Part shown: positions 52,743 through 61,917 of the stretch, piece after piece
Layout: every line of letters begins with the position of its first letter
Position numbering within the stretch: position 1 is the first letter of the stretch
Assembly (NCBI RefSeq): GCF_001439685.1
Contig: NZ_JYLH01000007.1
Coordinates: forward strand, 62,001 to 126,000
Origin: Pseudomonas libanensis
GTDB lineage: Bacteria > Pseudomonadota > Gammaproteobacteria > Pseudomonadales > Pseudomonadaceae
Length of the DNA stretch: 64,000 bases
Direction of reading: 5' to 3'
Notes under the pieces: model-generated
Seen by the model: only the letters and a program-made list of their open reading frames with translations
The model's database searches: none
What the model was told of the DNA's origin: nothing
Position numbers and translations under genes: made by a program

Positions 52743-53765
52743 TTAATGGTAGCCATCGCCAATCCTCACTTTGCCGCGAAATACGTAGTAGCTCCAGCAG
52801 GTGTACATCAGGATGATCGGCAGAATGAACAGCGTGCCGATCAGGATGAACAACTGGCTGGACGGCGGCGATGCAGCCTCCCACAAGCTGATGGATGGCG
52901 GCACAATGTTCGGCCAGATGCTGAAGGCCAGGCCGATATACCCCAGGAATACCAGGACCAGGGTGAACACGAACGGCCAGTGCGAGTGGTGTTGGCGCAA
53001 AGTCTTCAACAGCCCCACCAGTGCCAGTACGGCCAGCAGCATCAGGCCGCCGAACACCACAATGTGCGCCTGGGCAAACCAGCGCAGGGCGATTTCCGGG
53101 TGCAGCCACGGCGTCCACACGCACAGCACCGCCACCACCGCCATCAGCCCGAAGGCCAGGTAACGGCTGAACAGGCGCATGCGCGATTCGAGCATGCCTT
53201 CGGTCTTGACCAGCAACCAGGTGCTGCCCAGCAACGCGTAGGCCACCACCAACCCGACCCCGCAGAACAGCGGGAACGGCGACAGCCAATCAAGGTTGCC
53301 CCCGGCAAACTGGCGATTGACCACAGGAATGCCGGCGATATAGGTGCCGATCACTACGCCCTGGCAGAAAGTCGCCAGGAACGAGCCGCCGATAAACGCC
53401 ATGTCCCAGATATGCCGCTTCTGCGGGCTGGCCTTGAAGCGGAATTCAAACGCCACACCACGAAAGATCAGCCCGGCCAGCATGAAAATCAACGGTAGGT
53501 ACAACGCCTCCAGGATCACTGAGTACGCCAGCGGAAACGCCCCATACAACGCCGCGCCGCCGAGTACCAACCATGTCTCGTTACCGTCCCACACCGGCGC
53601 CACGGTGTTCATCATCACGTCGCGTTCCTGCTCGTCCGGGATCAGCGGAAACAGGATGCCCAAGCCCAAATCGAAACCATCCATGATCACGTACATCATC
53701 ACCCCGAAAGCAATGATCACGCCCCAGATCAACGACAGGTCTATACCTTGAATGCCCATGTGCAA
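52743..53765 (-). CDS. cioB: Cyanide-insensitive ubiquinol oxidase subunit II (CioB/CydB)
   Basis: 340 residues, CydB-type: IWGVIIAFGVMMYVIMDGFDLGLGILFP near the N-terminus, WDGNETWLVLGGAALYGAFPLAY with the conserved W-GNE-W motif, GVAFEFRFKA and about eight to nine helices. It forms the bd-type oxidase with CioA; it carries no haem itself. It lies 9 bp after cioA. No small CydX-like gene is seen between its stop and the hairpin at 52672. Confidence 0.93.
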   Translation of the reverse strand: MHMGIQGIDLSLIWGVIIAFGVMMYVIMDGFDLGLGILFPLIPDEQERDVMMNTVAPVWDGNETWLVLGGAALYGAFPLAYSVILEALYLPLIFMLAGLIFRGVAFEFRFKASPQKRHIWDMAFIGGSFLATFCQGVVIGTYIAGIPVVNRQFAGGNLDWLSPFPLFCGVGLVVAYALLGSTWLLVKTEGMLESRMRLFSRYLAFGLMAVVAVLCVWTPWLHPEIALRWFAQAHIVVFGGLMLLAVLALVGLLKTLRQHHSHWPFVFTLVLVFLGYIGLAFSIWPNIVPPSISLWEAASPPSSQLFILIGTLFILPIILMYTCWSYYVFRGKVRIGDGYH

Positions 53766-53774
53766 TCCCCTTGA

Positions 53775-55196
53775 TCAGTTGGTGTGGTCGCCGGACGCGA
53801 GCGTCTCGGTGACAGCGGACAGAGGACGGCGCGGTGTGCGTTCCTGACCGGGGCCGCCCTGTGGCGGATGGTCGTGATGGGGCTGCGGGCCCTTGCGCAC
53901 CAACTTCATCATGTAGCCGATACCCACGGCGAATACCGAGAAGTAGATGAGCACAAACAACGCCAGGGAGATGCTCAGTTGCGTGACACTGTGATTGGAC
54001 GCCGCGTCGGCGGTGCGCATCAGCCCGTAGACCACCCAAGGCTGGCGCCCTACTTCGGTGGTGATCCAGCCGGCCAGCATGGCGATCAGCCCGGTCGGCC
54101 CCATGAACAACACCAGGCGCAGGAACAACCGATTGCGATACAACGCGCCGTTACGACGCAAGGCCAAGCCCAGCAAGCCAGTAAGGATCATCAACATGCC
54201 CAGCCCGGCCATGATGCGGAAGCTGAAAAAGATGATGGTCGAGTTCGGCCGGTCTTCCTTGGGGAAGCTCTTGAGCGCCGGGATCTGTTTGTTCAGGCTG
54301 TGGGTGAGGATCAGGCTGCCCAGGTACGGCACTTCAATTGCAAAGCGGGTCTTCTCGGCCTGCATGTCCGGGATGCCAAACAACACCAGCGGCGTTGCGC
54401 CATCGCCGACGTTTTCCCAGTGCCCTTCAATCGCGGCAATTTTCGCCGGCTGGTGCTCCAGGGTGTTGAGGCCATGGGCATCACCCACGATTGCCTGGAT
54501 CGGCGCCACGATCAGCGCCATCCACATCGCCATCGAGAGCATTTTGCGCACCGCCGGCGAGTCGTTCTTGCGCAGCAGGTGCCAGGCCGCCGATGAGCCG
54601 ACAAAGAACGCAGTGGCAACAAACGCGGCAATCGCCATGTGCGCCAGGCGGAACGGGAACGACGGGTTGAACACGATAGCGAACCAATCCAGCGGCATCA
54701 CCCGGCCATCGACGATGGAGAAACCTTGAGGCGTTTGCATCCAGCTGTTGGACGCCAGGATCCAGAACGTCGAGATCAACGTACCGATGGCGACCATCAC
54801 CGTGGAAAAGAAGTGCAGGCTGCGCCCTACCCGGTTCCAGCCAAATAGCATCACTCCGAGGAAACCCGCCTCCAGGAAGAACGCCGTCAGCACCTCATAG
54901 GTGAGCAACGGCCCGGTGATGCTGCCGGCAAAGTCCGAGAAGCGGCTCCAGTTGGTGCCGAACTCGTAGGCCATGACCAGACCCGAGACCACGCCCATGC
55001 CAAAGTTGACGGCGAAGATTTTCGCCCAGAAGTGATACAGGTCCTTGTAGACCGCGTTGTTGGTTTTCAGCCACAAGCCTTCGAGCACCGCCAGGAAACT
55101 GGCCAGGCCGATGGTGATAGCGGGGAAAACAATGTGAAACGAGACCGTGAACGCAAATTGTATGCGTGCAAGGTCCAGCGCCTCGATATTTAACAT
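53775..55196 (-). CDS. cioA: Cyanide-insensitive ubiquinol oxidase subunit I (CioA/CydA)
   Basis: 473 residues, CydA-type: RIQFAFTVSFHIVFPAITIGLA with the haem-ligand His near residue 20, GVVSGLVMAYEFGTNWSRFS, LLTYEVLTAFFLEAGFLGVMLFGW, and the second haem His in FRLAHMAIAAFVA. The Q loop is short, as in CioA enzymes of Pseudomonas, which resist cyanide and serve under low oxygen or respiratory inhibition. The Arg/Pro-rich C-terminus (HHDHPPQGGPGQERTPRR) is cytoplasmic. Promoter elements were not resolved. Confidence 0.93.
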   Translation of the reverse strand: MLNIEALDLARIQFAFTVSFHIVFPAITIGLASFLAVLEGLWLKTNNAVYKDLYHFWAKIFAVNFGMGVVSGLVMAYEFGTNWSRFSDFAGSITGPLLTYEVLTAFFLEAGFLGVMLFGWNRVGRSLHFFSTVMVAIGTLISTFWILASNSWMQTPQGFSIVDGRVMPLDWFAIVFNPSFPFRLAHMAIAAFVATAFFVGSSAAWHLLRKNDSPAVRKMLSMAMWMALIVAPIQAIVGDAHGLNTLEHQPAKIAAIEGHWENVGDGATPLVLFGIPDMQAEKTRFAIEVPYLGSLILTHSLNKQIPALKSFPKEDRPNSTIIFFSFRIMAGLGMLMILTGLLGLALRRNGALYRNRLFLRLVLFMGPTGLIAMLAGWITTEVGRQPWVVYGLMRTADAASNHSVTQLSISLALFVLIYFSVFAVGIGYMMKLVRKGPQPHHDHPPQGGPGQERTPRRPLSAVTETLASGDHTN

Positions 55197-55326
55197 GGCA
55201 ATACCCTTATGGAAACTTGATGCGCGCGCACCTAGCCCGGCGTGCCTCAGGCCTGGTGGCCTGGGGCAAACGGATGTGCAGTGATCAGGAAAACCCAGGG
55301 CGCCGTACCGGCCGCCCCGGTACGGC

Positions 55327-57651
55327 TCAAGCGCCGTGGGACTGGATCAGATTGCTGGCCGGCGCGGGTTCAAGCCGGATGGCGATGAACTTCGACGTAG
55401 GGGTAAAGGTGCGGTCGCCGTAGCTTTCCAGCGGCACCAACGGGTTGGTTTCGGGGTAATAGGCGGCGGCCTGCCCGGCGGGAATGTCATAGGCGATCAA
55501 GGTGAAGCCGCTGACCCGACGCTCACGGCCATCGCCCCACAGCGAGACCATGTCGACTTTCTGCCCCGGCTCGTAGCCCAGCTTGCGAATGTCCTGTTCA
55601 TTGACGAACACCACATCGCGCATGCCATAGACGCCGCGATAACGGTCATCAAGCCCGTACAGGGTGGTGTTGTACTGGTCGTGGGAACGCATGGTCTGCA
55701 GGATCAGCTCCGGCTTGACGTCCAGGTTGCGCACGCCTTCGCTGACCAGATGCGCCGGCAACACGCTGCAGACAAACTGGGCTTTGCCGCTGTCGGTTTT
55801 CCAGATGCGTCGCGCTGCGTCGTTACCCAGGTGGAAACCGCCCGGGTGCAACAGTTTGGTGTTGAAGTCCTTGAAGCCGGGAATGGTGTCGGCAATCAAG
55901 TCGCGGATGCGGCCGTAGTCGGCCACCGTCCACAGCCAGTCAATCGGGTGCTTGCCCAGGGTCGCATTGGCGATCCCGGCAATGATTGCAGGTTCCGAAC
56001 GCATCAGCGGCGACTTGGGTTTCAGCTGGCCGTGGGAGATGTGCACCATGCTGAAGGTGTCTTCAACGGTCACGCCTTGCGGGCCTTCTGCCTGGATGTC
56101 GATATCGGTGCGGCCCAGGCACGGCAGGATCAAGGCTTCGCGGCCCGTCACCAGATGGCTGCGGTTAAGCTTGGTGGCGATATGCACGGTGAGATCGCAC
56201 TTGCGCAGCGCCGCATGGGTGCGCGGGGTGTCCGGCGTGGCTTGGGCAAAATTGCCGCCCAGGCCGATGAAGACCTTGGCGCGCCCGTCCTCCATGGCCG
56301 CAATTGCCATGACCGTGTTGTGACCATGGCGGCGCGGCACCTTGAAGTCAAAACGTGCTTCCAATGCGTTGATCAACTCCGGCGGCGCCAGTTCGTTGAT
56401 GCCCATGGTGCGGTCACCTTGCACGTTGCTATGGCCGCGCACGGGCGACAGCCCCGCCCCTGGCCGGCCGATGTTGCCGCGCAACAGTTGCACATTGATG
56501 ATTTCCTGCACGGTCAGCACCGAGTGTGTGTGCTGGGTCACGCCCATCGCCCAGCACATGATCACCCGCTTGGCGCGTCGGTACATGCGTGCGGCCAGCT
56601 CGATATCCTCAAGGCTCAGGCCCGATTGCTCGACGATATGCTCCCAGGAAGTCGCGTCCACTTGCGCCAGATAGCGCTCCAGGCCCGAGGTGTGCTGGGC
56701 AATGAAGGCGCGGTCGAACACTGCCTCGCCATCGTTCTCCAGGGCTTCACGTTCCCATTTGAGCAGGAACTTGGCGATACCACGAAAAGCCGCCATGTCG
56801 CCGCCCAAGGCCGGGCGAAAGTATGCCGATGAGGTGGGTTCGGAACCGTTGGTGAGCATCTCCAGAGGATGCTGCGGGTGTTGGAAACGCTCCAGCCCAC
56901 GCTCCTTGAGTGGGTTGAAACAAATCACCTGGGCACCGCGTTTTACCGCCTCGCGCAGTGGCTCAAGCATGCGTGGGTGGTTGGTGCCGGGGTTCTGGCC
57001 GATGACGAAAATCGCGTCGGCTTCTTCCAGGTCGTCGAAGGTCACCGTGCCTTTGCCCACACCGACACTGTCGTCCATGCCCAGGCCGCTGGCTTCGTGG
57101 CACATGTTCGAGCAGTCGGGAAAGTTGTTGGTGCCGTAGGCGCGAACGAACAGTTGGTACAGATAAGCCGCTTCGTTACTGGCGCGGCCCGAGGTATAGA
57201 ACTCGGCCTGGTCCGGCGATTCCAGCTCGTTGAGGTGCTTGGCGATCAGGGCAAAGGCATCGTCCCAAGAGATTTCGACATAACGGTCCAGGGAGTCGTC
57301 ATAGCGCATCGGGTGTGTCAGGCGGCCCTGGTATTCGAGCCAATAGTCACTTTGCCCTGCCAGCGACGACACCGTGTATTTGTTGAAGAACGCCGGGTTG
57401 ACCAGGCGCCCGGTGGCTTCCCAGTTGACCGCCTTGGCGCCGTTCTCGCAGAACTTGACCATGCCGCTCTCCGGCGACTCGCCCCAGGCACAACCGGGGC
57501 AGTCGAAACCGCCGTTCTGGTTGGTCTTGAGCATCGCGCGGATGTTCTTGAGCGCGTTTTCACTGCCCAGCCAGTTTTTCGTCACCGCGATCAGCGCGCC
57601 CCAACCGGCGGCCGCCCCCTTGTAGGGTTTATAACGCTCAACTTCGCTCAT
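55327..57651 (-). CDS. FdhF/YdeP-family molybdopterin oxidoreductase
   Basis: About 774 residues from ATG 57651 (GGAG upstream); the frame from 57672 adds seven unlikely residues. The N-terminus has a CxxC (DCPGCAWGESPESG), then molybdopterin-oxidoreductase blocks (FYTSGRASNEAAYLYQLFVRAYGTNN, CSNMCHEASG, IFVIGQNPGTNHPRML, RGNIGRPGAGLSPVRGHSNVQGDRTMG). A molydop-binding C-terminal domain follows (RSHDQYNTTLYGLDDRYRGVYG). No Sec or obvious 4Fe-4S four-Cys set is visible. YdeP-type proteins are linked to acid resistance; the true substrate is unknown. It faces the moa genes across a 430-bp gap and probably needs the cofactor they make. Confidence 0.88.
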   Translation of the reverse strand: MSEVERYKPYKGAAAGWGALIAVTKNWLGSENALKNIRAMLKTNQNGGFDCPGCAWGESPESGMVKFCENGAKAVNWEATGRLVNPAFFNKYTVSSLAGQSDYWLEYQGRLTHPMRYDDSLDRYVEISWDDAFALIAKHLNELESPDQAEFYTSGRASNEAAYLYQLFVRAYGTNNFPDCSNMCHEASGLGMDDSVGVGKGTVTFDDLEEADAIFVIGQNPGTNHPRMLEPLREAVKRGAQVICFNPLKERGLERFQHPQHPLEMLTNGSEPTSSAYFRPALGGDMAAFRGIAKFLLKWEREALENDGEAVFDRAFIAQHTSGLERYLAQVDATSWEHIVEQSGLSLEDIELAARMYRRAKRVIMCWAMGVTQHTHSVLTVQEIINVQLLRGNIGRPGAGLSPVRGHSNVQGDRTMGINELAPPELINALEARFDFKVPRRHGHNTVMAIAAMEDGRAKVFIGLGGNFAQATPDTPRTHAALRKCDLTVHIATKLNRSHLVTGREALILPCLGRTDIDIQAEGPQGVTVEDTFSMVHISHGQLKPKSPLMRSEPAIIAGIANATLGKHPIDWLWTVADYGRIRDLIADTIPGFKDFNTKLLHPGGFHLGNDAARRIWKTDSGKAQFVCSVLPAHLVSEGVRNLDVKPELILQTMRSHDQYNTTLYGLDDRYRGVYGMRDVVFVNEQDIRKLGYEPGQKVDMVSLWGDGRERRVSGFTLIAYDIPAGQAAAYYPETNPLVPLESYGDRTFTPTSKFIAIRLEPAPASNLIQSHGA

Positions 57652-57672
57652 GATGCTTCTCCAGGACTTCAC

Positions 57673-58083
57673 GCATAGGCAGCGCCTAACTTAAAGCCTT
57701 TATTGATGGTTATTTTCAGGCATTGCAGAACGCAAACAGTGTTACCGCCAACTAAACAGTGTTTGCGTCGGTCTGTTTCACGGTCACGACTTTGGCTTGC
57801 GTATTCAGCCTAGGCCTTGCATAAATACCTGTCTAATCACAAATAATGACCACCTCATCGAATACATCTATCACGACAAAAATCTTTATTTTTCATTTAG
57901 ATAAAAACATATAGACCAAAATAAAACCACCATAGACCTCATCGATCACTCGGTTGCTAATAGTGATTAGACGCTCTTAAAAAACAACTTTAGTCTTGAA
58001 ATCAAACAAGGCTCTTATAACTATCGAGCCCTCAAAAGCAACGTCATGGCTACGCTTCTATTGAGTCGCTGCCGGAGGTTTCA
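57673..58083. other. Divergent promoter region between ydeP-like gene and moaA
   Basis: About 410 bp, AT-rich in its middle (57840-58000). It must hold promoters for both divergent genes. I could not identify a convincing Anr/FNR, NarL or sigma-54 site by eye. Confidence 0.5.
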
Positions 58084-59082
58084 ATGACCGATAAGATCCT
58101 GATGGATAGTTTTTCTCGCCGGGTCGACTACCTCAGAATGTCGGTGACCGACCGCTGCGATTTCCGTTGTGTGTATTGCATGGCCGAAGACATGCAGTTC
58201 CTGCCGCGCCAGCGCATCCTCACCCTGGAGGAGCTGTATCAACTGGCTGAAAGCTTCGTCACCCTGGGCACTCGCAAAATCCGCCTGACCGGCGGCGAGC
58301 CGCTGATTCGCCCGGGAGTGGTTGACCTGTGCCAGCGCATCGCCGCCCTCCCCGGGCTGCGCGAGCTGTGCATGACCACCAACGGCTCGCAGTTGGGCAA
58401 GCTCGCCGCCCCCCTGTTCGACGCCGGCCTCAAGCGCCTGAATATCAGCCTCGACAGCCTGGACCCAAAACGCTTTCGCGAACTGACGCGCACCGGCGAC
58501 CTGGCCAAAGTCATAGCCGGTATTGACGCTGCGAATGCCGCGGGTTTTCAACACACCAAACTCAATTGCGTGGTGATGAAAGGCCGCAACGATCACGAGA
58601 TCAACGACTTGGTGGCGTTCGCCATCGAACGCGGCGTGGATATCAGCTTTATCGAGGAAATGCCCCTGGGCGTGATCAGCGAACACAGCCGTGCCGAGGC
58701 GTTCTACTCCAGCGCGCAAGTGCGCGAGCGCATCGCCGAACGCTACACCCTGATCGACTCGGCCGAATCGACCCAGGGCCCTTCTCGCTACTGGCGCCTG
58801 GCCGAAGCGCCGCATATCCGCCTGGGCTTTATTTCCCCCCACAGCCACAACTTCTGCGGCACCTGCAACCGCGTGCGGCTGACCGTTGAAGGCCGCTTGC
58901 TGTTGTGCCTGGGCAACGAGCATTCGGTCGACCTCAAGGAGGTGCTACGCCGTTATCCGGGAGAGCCGCAACGGCTGGAGCACGCCATCCTCGAGTCGAT
59001 GAAGATCAAGCCGTACCGACACAACTTCGAGCTCAACGATGACGTGCAGGTGGTGCGTTTCATGAACATGACCGGCGGCTAA
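58084..59082 (+). CDS. moaA: GTP 3',8-cyclase MoaA
   Basis: 332 residues. The radical SAM cluster is [15 protein letters not shown] (CxxxCxxC), then [14 protein letters not shown]. The C-terminal second cluster, which binds GTP, is in [24 protein letters not shown], and the protein ends in the Gly-Gly tail (NMTGG) needed for activity. It makes the first molybdenum-cofactor intermediate from GTP with MoaC. It looks intact, unlike the genes after it, and is transcribed divergently from the molybdoenzyme gene, so it probably serves that enzyme. Confidence 0.94.
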   Translation: MTDKILMDSFSRRVDYLRMSVTDRCDFRCVYCMAEDMQFLPRQRILTLEELYQLAESFVTLGTRKIRLTGGEPLIRPGVVDLCQRIAALPGLRELCMTTNGSQLGKLAAPLFDAGLKRLNISLDSLDPKRFRELTRTGDLAKVIAGIDAANAAGFQHTKLNCVVMKGRNDHEINDLVAFAIERGVDISFIEEMPLGVISEHSRAEAFYSSAQVRERIAERYTLIDSAESTQGPSRYWRLAEAPHIRLGFISPHSHNFCGTCNRVRLTVEGRLLLCLGNEHSVDLKEVLRRYPGEPQRLEHAILESMKIKPYRHNFELNDDVQVVRFMNMTGG

Positions 59083-59119
59083 TCGACCGGCTTTCCCTTT
59101 TTTATCGAGCTGCCCCGAG

Positions 59120-59346
59120 ATGCTCCATGCACGAGGGCACTGGCGGTGAAAAGCTCGTACTGGATGAGTCCCCGCACACCATTGCAGACGTCAGGCAATT
59201 GCTATGCGACCGCGGTGAGACCTGGCAGCGAGTGCTGGGTGAAACCAGCCTGATGTGTGCGCTGAACCAGGAACTCTGTACACCGGAGGCGGGTGATCGA
59301 AGACTTCGACGAAATCGCATTCCTCCCCCTAGTGACTGGAGGCTGA
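59120..59346 (+). pseudogene. moaD: moaD remnant (molybdopterin synthase small subunit), frameshifted
   Basis: GGEKLVLDESPHTIADVRQLL and MCALNQELCTPEA belong to a MoaD. The expected end DFDEIAFLPLVTGG-stop is present but in another frame. Deleting one G from the GGG at 59291-59293 joins NQELCTPEA to VIEDFDEIAF, restoring the ubiquitin-like C-terminal Gly-Gly. The N-terminus is also disturbed: the usual first strand is missing before EGTGGEKL. So there are at least two lesions, which favours true decay. Confidence 0.75.
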
Positions 59347-59349
59347 CCC

Positions 59350-59410
59350 ATGCCGGTTCAGGTGCAGAACGAGTTGTTCGACCTTCTACACAACTTTGGG
59401 TGCGCCGCTG
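59350..59410 (+). pseudogene. moaE: moaE remnant, truncated by REP-containing sequence
   Basis: ATG 59350 directly follows the moaD remnant and reads MPVQVQNELFDL, the typical first strand of MoaE (large subunit of molybdopterin synthase). After about 12 codons similarity stops and REP-flank sequence begins. The rest of the gene is absent. Confidence 0.6.
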
Positions 59411-59414
59411 GACC

Positions 59415-59595
59415 TGTGGGAGGGGCTTGCTCCCGATATAGGCCTGACAGGCGACCAGAATGCTGGATCAGGCCGAGTACCTATCCGGTATTCAGGTAAC
59501 GGCCGCTTAAGGTGGCCGTTGTCGCAGGAATGGATATGTACACCGACAGGCCCAATCAGGAGCAAGTCGAATCGTCGCACCGCCCCTCCCACATT
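59415..59595. repeat. REP-type intergenic repeat pair
   Basis: TGTGGGAGGGGCTTGCTCCCG at 59415-59435 is the common REP sequence of the P. fluorescens group. A partial inverted relative (CGCCCCTCCCACA) is at 59581-59593. Between them lies a hairpin AACGGCC...GGCCGTT (near 59499-59521) and a GGATATGTACACC segment known to me as part of another widespread Pseudomonas intergenic repeat. The pair sits exactly where moaE and moeA are broken. Confidence 0.65.
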
Positions 59596-59696
59596 CGGAG
59601 CGCGGGGCATCAGTCAGATAGCTACAGGCTGTTGGATCAAGACTGATTACTCTTGCCCGACCACTCGGTACCTCGCCAAGGCGCAGCGTGCCCCAA

Positions 59697-60140
59697 TCAG
59701 AACAATTCAGAGAACGGTATAAACCGCGTCATATCACCCATCTGCAACGTGCTGCCCTCGCAAATTTCAACCAACCCATCCGCCCACGACGCACCGAGCA
59801 TCACCCCGGAACTCTGGTTCGGATACAGCACCGCCCTGCCCGCCTCGATCCTGGCTCGCAGGTATTCGCGGCGACTGCCGGCCCTGGGCCAGTCAAACCC
59901 CGCACTCACCGCAAAGCTCATCGGCGTGACGTCATCGACGCCCTGGATACGCAGGAGATAAGCCCGCGCCAGCAAGCCGAAGGTCACCAGTGCCGAGGCC
60001 GGGTTGCCGGGCAGGCCAATCACTGGCACACGGCCAAACGAACCGACAGTCAGGGGTTTGCCCGGTTTGATCGCAAGCTTCCAGAACAACGGCTTGCCGC
60101 ATTCACGCAGTACCTGGCCGAGGCAGTCAACATCAGCCCT
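59697..60140 (-). pseudogene. moeA: moeA remnant (C-terminal third only)
   Basis: About 146 codons with the MoeA C-terminal pattern: DCLGQVLRECGKPLFWKLAIKPGKPL, VPVIGLPGNPASALVTFGLL, REYLRARI and NQSSGVMLGASWADGLVEI. The first 250 or so residues are missing: the homology starts directly after the moaB stop (60148), as if a deletion had joined the two. MoeA inserts molybdate into the cofactor; this fragment lacks most of the enzyme. An ORF extension into moaB in another frame is not coding. Confidence 0.75.
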
Positions 60141-60147
60141 GCGCGGC

Positions 60148-60687
60148 TCATCCTCGCGTGCCGCACAGAGCCACCGGCTTAAGGTGCGGCACGAAGTTAC
60201 ATGGGCGGTGGCGCGCATCGAGCTGCTCGGCAAGAATACCTTCCCACGCAGTGCGGCAAGCACCGGTCGAGCCCGGCAGGCAGCACACCAGCGTGCCGTT
60301 GGCCAGGCCGGCCAAGGCGCGGCTCTGCACCGTGGACGTGCCAATATCAAGAATCGAGATCGCACGAAACAGCTCACCGAAACCGTCAATATGCTTATCC
60401 AGCAAACATCCCACTGCCTCGGGAGTGCTGTCGCGGCCGGTAAAGCCGGTACCGCCGGTGATCAATACCACCTGCACACGCTCATCGGCGATCCAGGTCG
60501 CCACCTGGGCGCGAATTTTGTACAGGTCATCCTTGAGCAGGTTGCGCTCCACCAGGCTGTGCCCGGCTTCCAACAAGCGGCTGACCAGCAATTGCCCGGA
60601 GGTGTCATTGGCATATTCGCGGGTATCGCTGACCGTCAATACGGCAATATTCAAGGGTACAAACAATGCATCCGACGTTATGCTCAT
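60148..60687 (-). CDS. moaB: Molybdenum cofactor protein MoaB
   Basis: 179 residues with the MoaB/MogA fold: IAVLTVSDTREYANDTSGQ, VVLITGGTGFTGRDSTPEAV (the GGTG and D motif), RAISILDIGTSTVQSRALAG, LVCCLPGSTGACRTAWEGIL and ending LDARHRPCNFVPHLKPVALCG. It adenylylates molybdopterin before metal insertion. It appears intact. It is convergent with moaA and was once followed by moeA. Confidence 0.92.
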   Translation of the reverse strand: MSITSDALFVPLNIAVLTVSDTREYANDTSGQLLVSRLLEAGHSLVERNLLKDDLYKIRAQVATWIADERVQVVLITGGTGFTGRDSTPEAVGCLLDKHIDGFGELFRAISILDIGTSTVQSRALAGLANGTLVCCLPGSTGACRTAWEGILAEQLDARHRPCNFVPHLKPVALCGTRG

Positions 60688-60972
60688 GTGATTCTCCGGC
60701 AGGCGATTATCAAGACAATGGCCGCAGGCTAAAGCGCTGAAACGATGGCTGTCTAATCGTTACGACTGACCGGGTTATCGAGCGTTTCTATTACGGCTTT
60801 TACTGCCGGCCCTGGACTGTTATCGAGTGCATCAATCGCATCGTCAATACAGGTGATTGGACGTGCCTGCCGTTACAATGAGATCGTCTGTTCATTCATT
60901 CGCCGGGTTACGCGAGCTTCCAGCACCTCGCGCCTTGAACGGCTTCTCACTTATTCCCAGGCAGGTGCCTTA

Positions 60973-61869
60973 ATGGACATCAAGCAACTCAAATTCCTGA
61001 TCGCGCTGGAGCAGACCCGGCACTTCGGCCAGGCTGCCGCACGCTGCCATATCACCCAGCCAACCCTGTCGATGCGCCTGCGCAACCTGGAAGATGAGCT
61101 GGGCCTGGAGCTGGTCACCCGCGGCCAGCGCTTCGAAGGCTTCACCCAGGCCGGTGAGCGCGTGCTGGCCTGGGCCCGAACCCTGCTCGCCGCCCACGAC
61201 GGCCTGTTCGCCGAAGCCGCTGCCTGCCGTGGCCAATTGGTCGGTAACCTGCGCCTGGGCCTGGTGCCGCTTAGCGGGTTCAACCCGATCAGCTACATCC
61301 AGGGTTTGTCCCATACCTTCCCGGAACTCAAGTTCAGCCTGACCTCCATGAGCTCGGACAAAATCATCGAAGCCTTGGGCACCAACCAGCTCGACCTGGG
61401 TGTGTGTTACCTGGACCATGTAAACGCCAACTACCTGGATTTTTTCGAACTGGGCGAGACCCGCGTCGGCCTGCTCTACGACACCCGTCATTTCCATTTC
61501 GAAGGCACGGAAATGAGCTGGGAAGACGCCGCCGAATTACCCTTGGGGATGATCAGCAATGGCATGCACTATCGCAAATCCATCGACCTGAGCTTCCGCA
61601 GCCGCGGCCTCGACCCGCAGCCAATCCTGGAAAGCGATTCGACGTACCAACTGTTCCAGGCCATCCACGAAGGCTTCTGCTGCGCGATCATGCCCCTGGA
61701 CAGCGGCCTGGAGAGCCCGATCGAAAACCTGGCGTTCATCAACCTGCCGGACGCCAGCGTCCTCGCGCCCCTGGGCATGGTGATGCGCAAGACCGAACCA
61801 CGCTCGGCCATTGCCGAGAAGTGTTTTGCCGAGGCCAGGAAGTTGTTTGCGGTCAAGACCGAGGTCTGA
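60973..61869 (+). CDS. LysR-family transcriptional regulator
   Basis: 299 residues from ATG 60973; the longer frame from 60853 lacks family similarity. The N-terminal HTH is MDIKQLKFLIALEQTRHFGQAAARCHITQPTLSMRLRNLE in two parts (about residues 1-60). A substrate-binding domain follows (LRLGLVPLSGFNPISYIQGL, LGVCYLDHVN, GLLYDTRHFHFEG, GFCCAIMPLDSGLE). It is separated from moaB by about 285 bp and divergent from it. I infer that it controls the adjacent molybdenum-cofactor/oxidoreductase genes, but the ligand is unknown. A strong terminator follows. Confidence 0.9.
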   Translation: MDIKQLKFLIALEQTRHFGQAAARCHITQPTLSMRLRNLEDELGLELVTRGQRFEGFTQAGERVLAWARTLLAAHDGLFAEAAACRGQLVGNLRLGLVPLSGFNPISYIQGLSHTFPELKFSLTSMSSDKIIEALGTNQLDLGVCYLDHVNANYLDFFELGETRVGLLYDTRHFHFEGTEMSWEDAAELPLGMISNGMHYRKSIDLSFRSRGLDPQPILESDSTYQLFQAIHEGFCCAIMPLDSGLESPIENLAFINLPDASVLAPLGMVMRKTEPRSAIAEKCFAEARKLFAVKTEV

Positions 61870-61875
61870 CGCGTA

Positions 61876-61905
61876 CAAAAAGGCGCTCCGTAGAGCGCCT
61901 TTTTA
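61876..61905. terminator. Bidirectional rho-independent terminator between LysR and hsp20
   Basis: AGGCGCTC (61881-61888), loop CGTA, GAGCGCCT (61893-61900), followed by five T and preceded by A residues. It serves the rightward LysR gene and the leftward heat-shock gene. Confidence 0.9.
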
Positions 61906-61917
61906 CCGCCGTTTGCT

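Noticed and set aside
55336..56832. Open frame of 498 codons on the plus strand opposite the YdeP-like gene
   Set aside because: Antisense shadow of a clear molybdoenzyme gene; composition (HAVGDQ, QRRMGA-like) is not protein-like.
60141..60389. N-terminal part of the frame that contains the moeA fragment
   Set aside because: It runs antiparallel in phase through moaB and has the Arg/Ala/Pro composition of a shadow frame; only the part below about 60140 matches MoeA.
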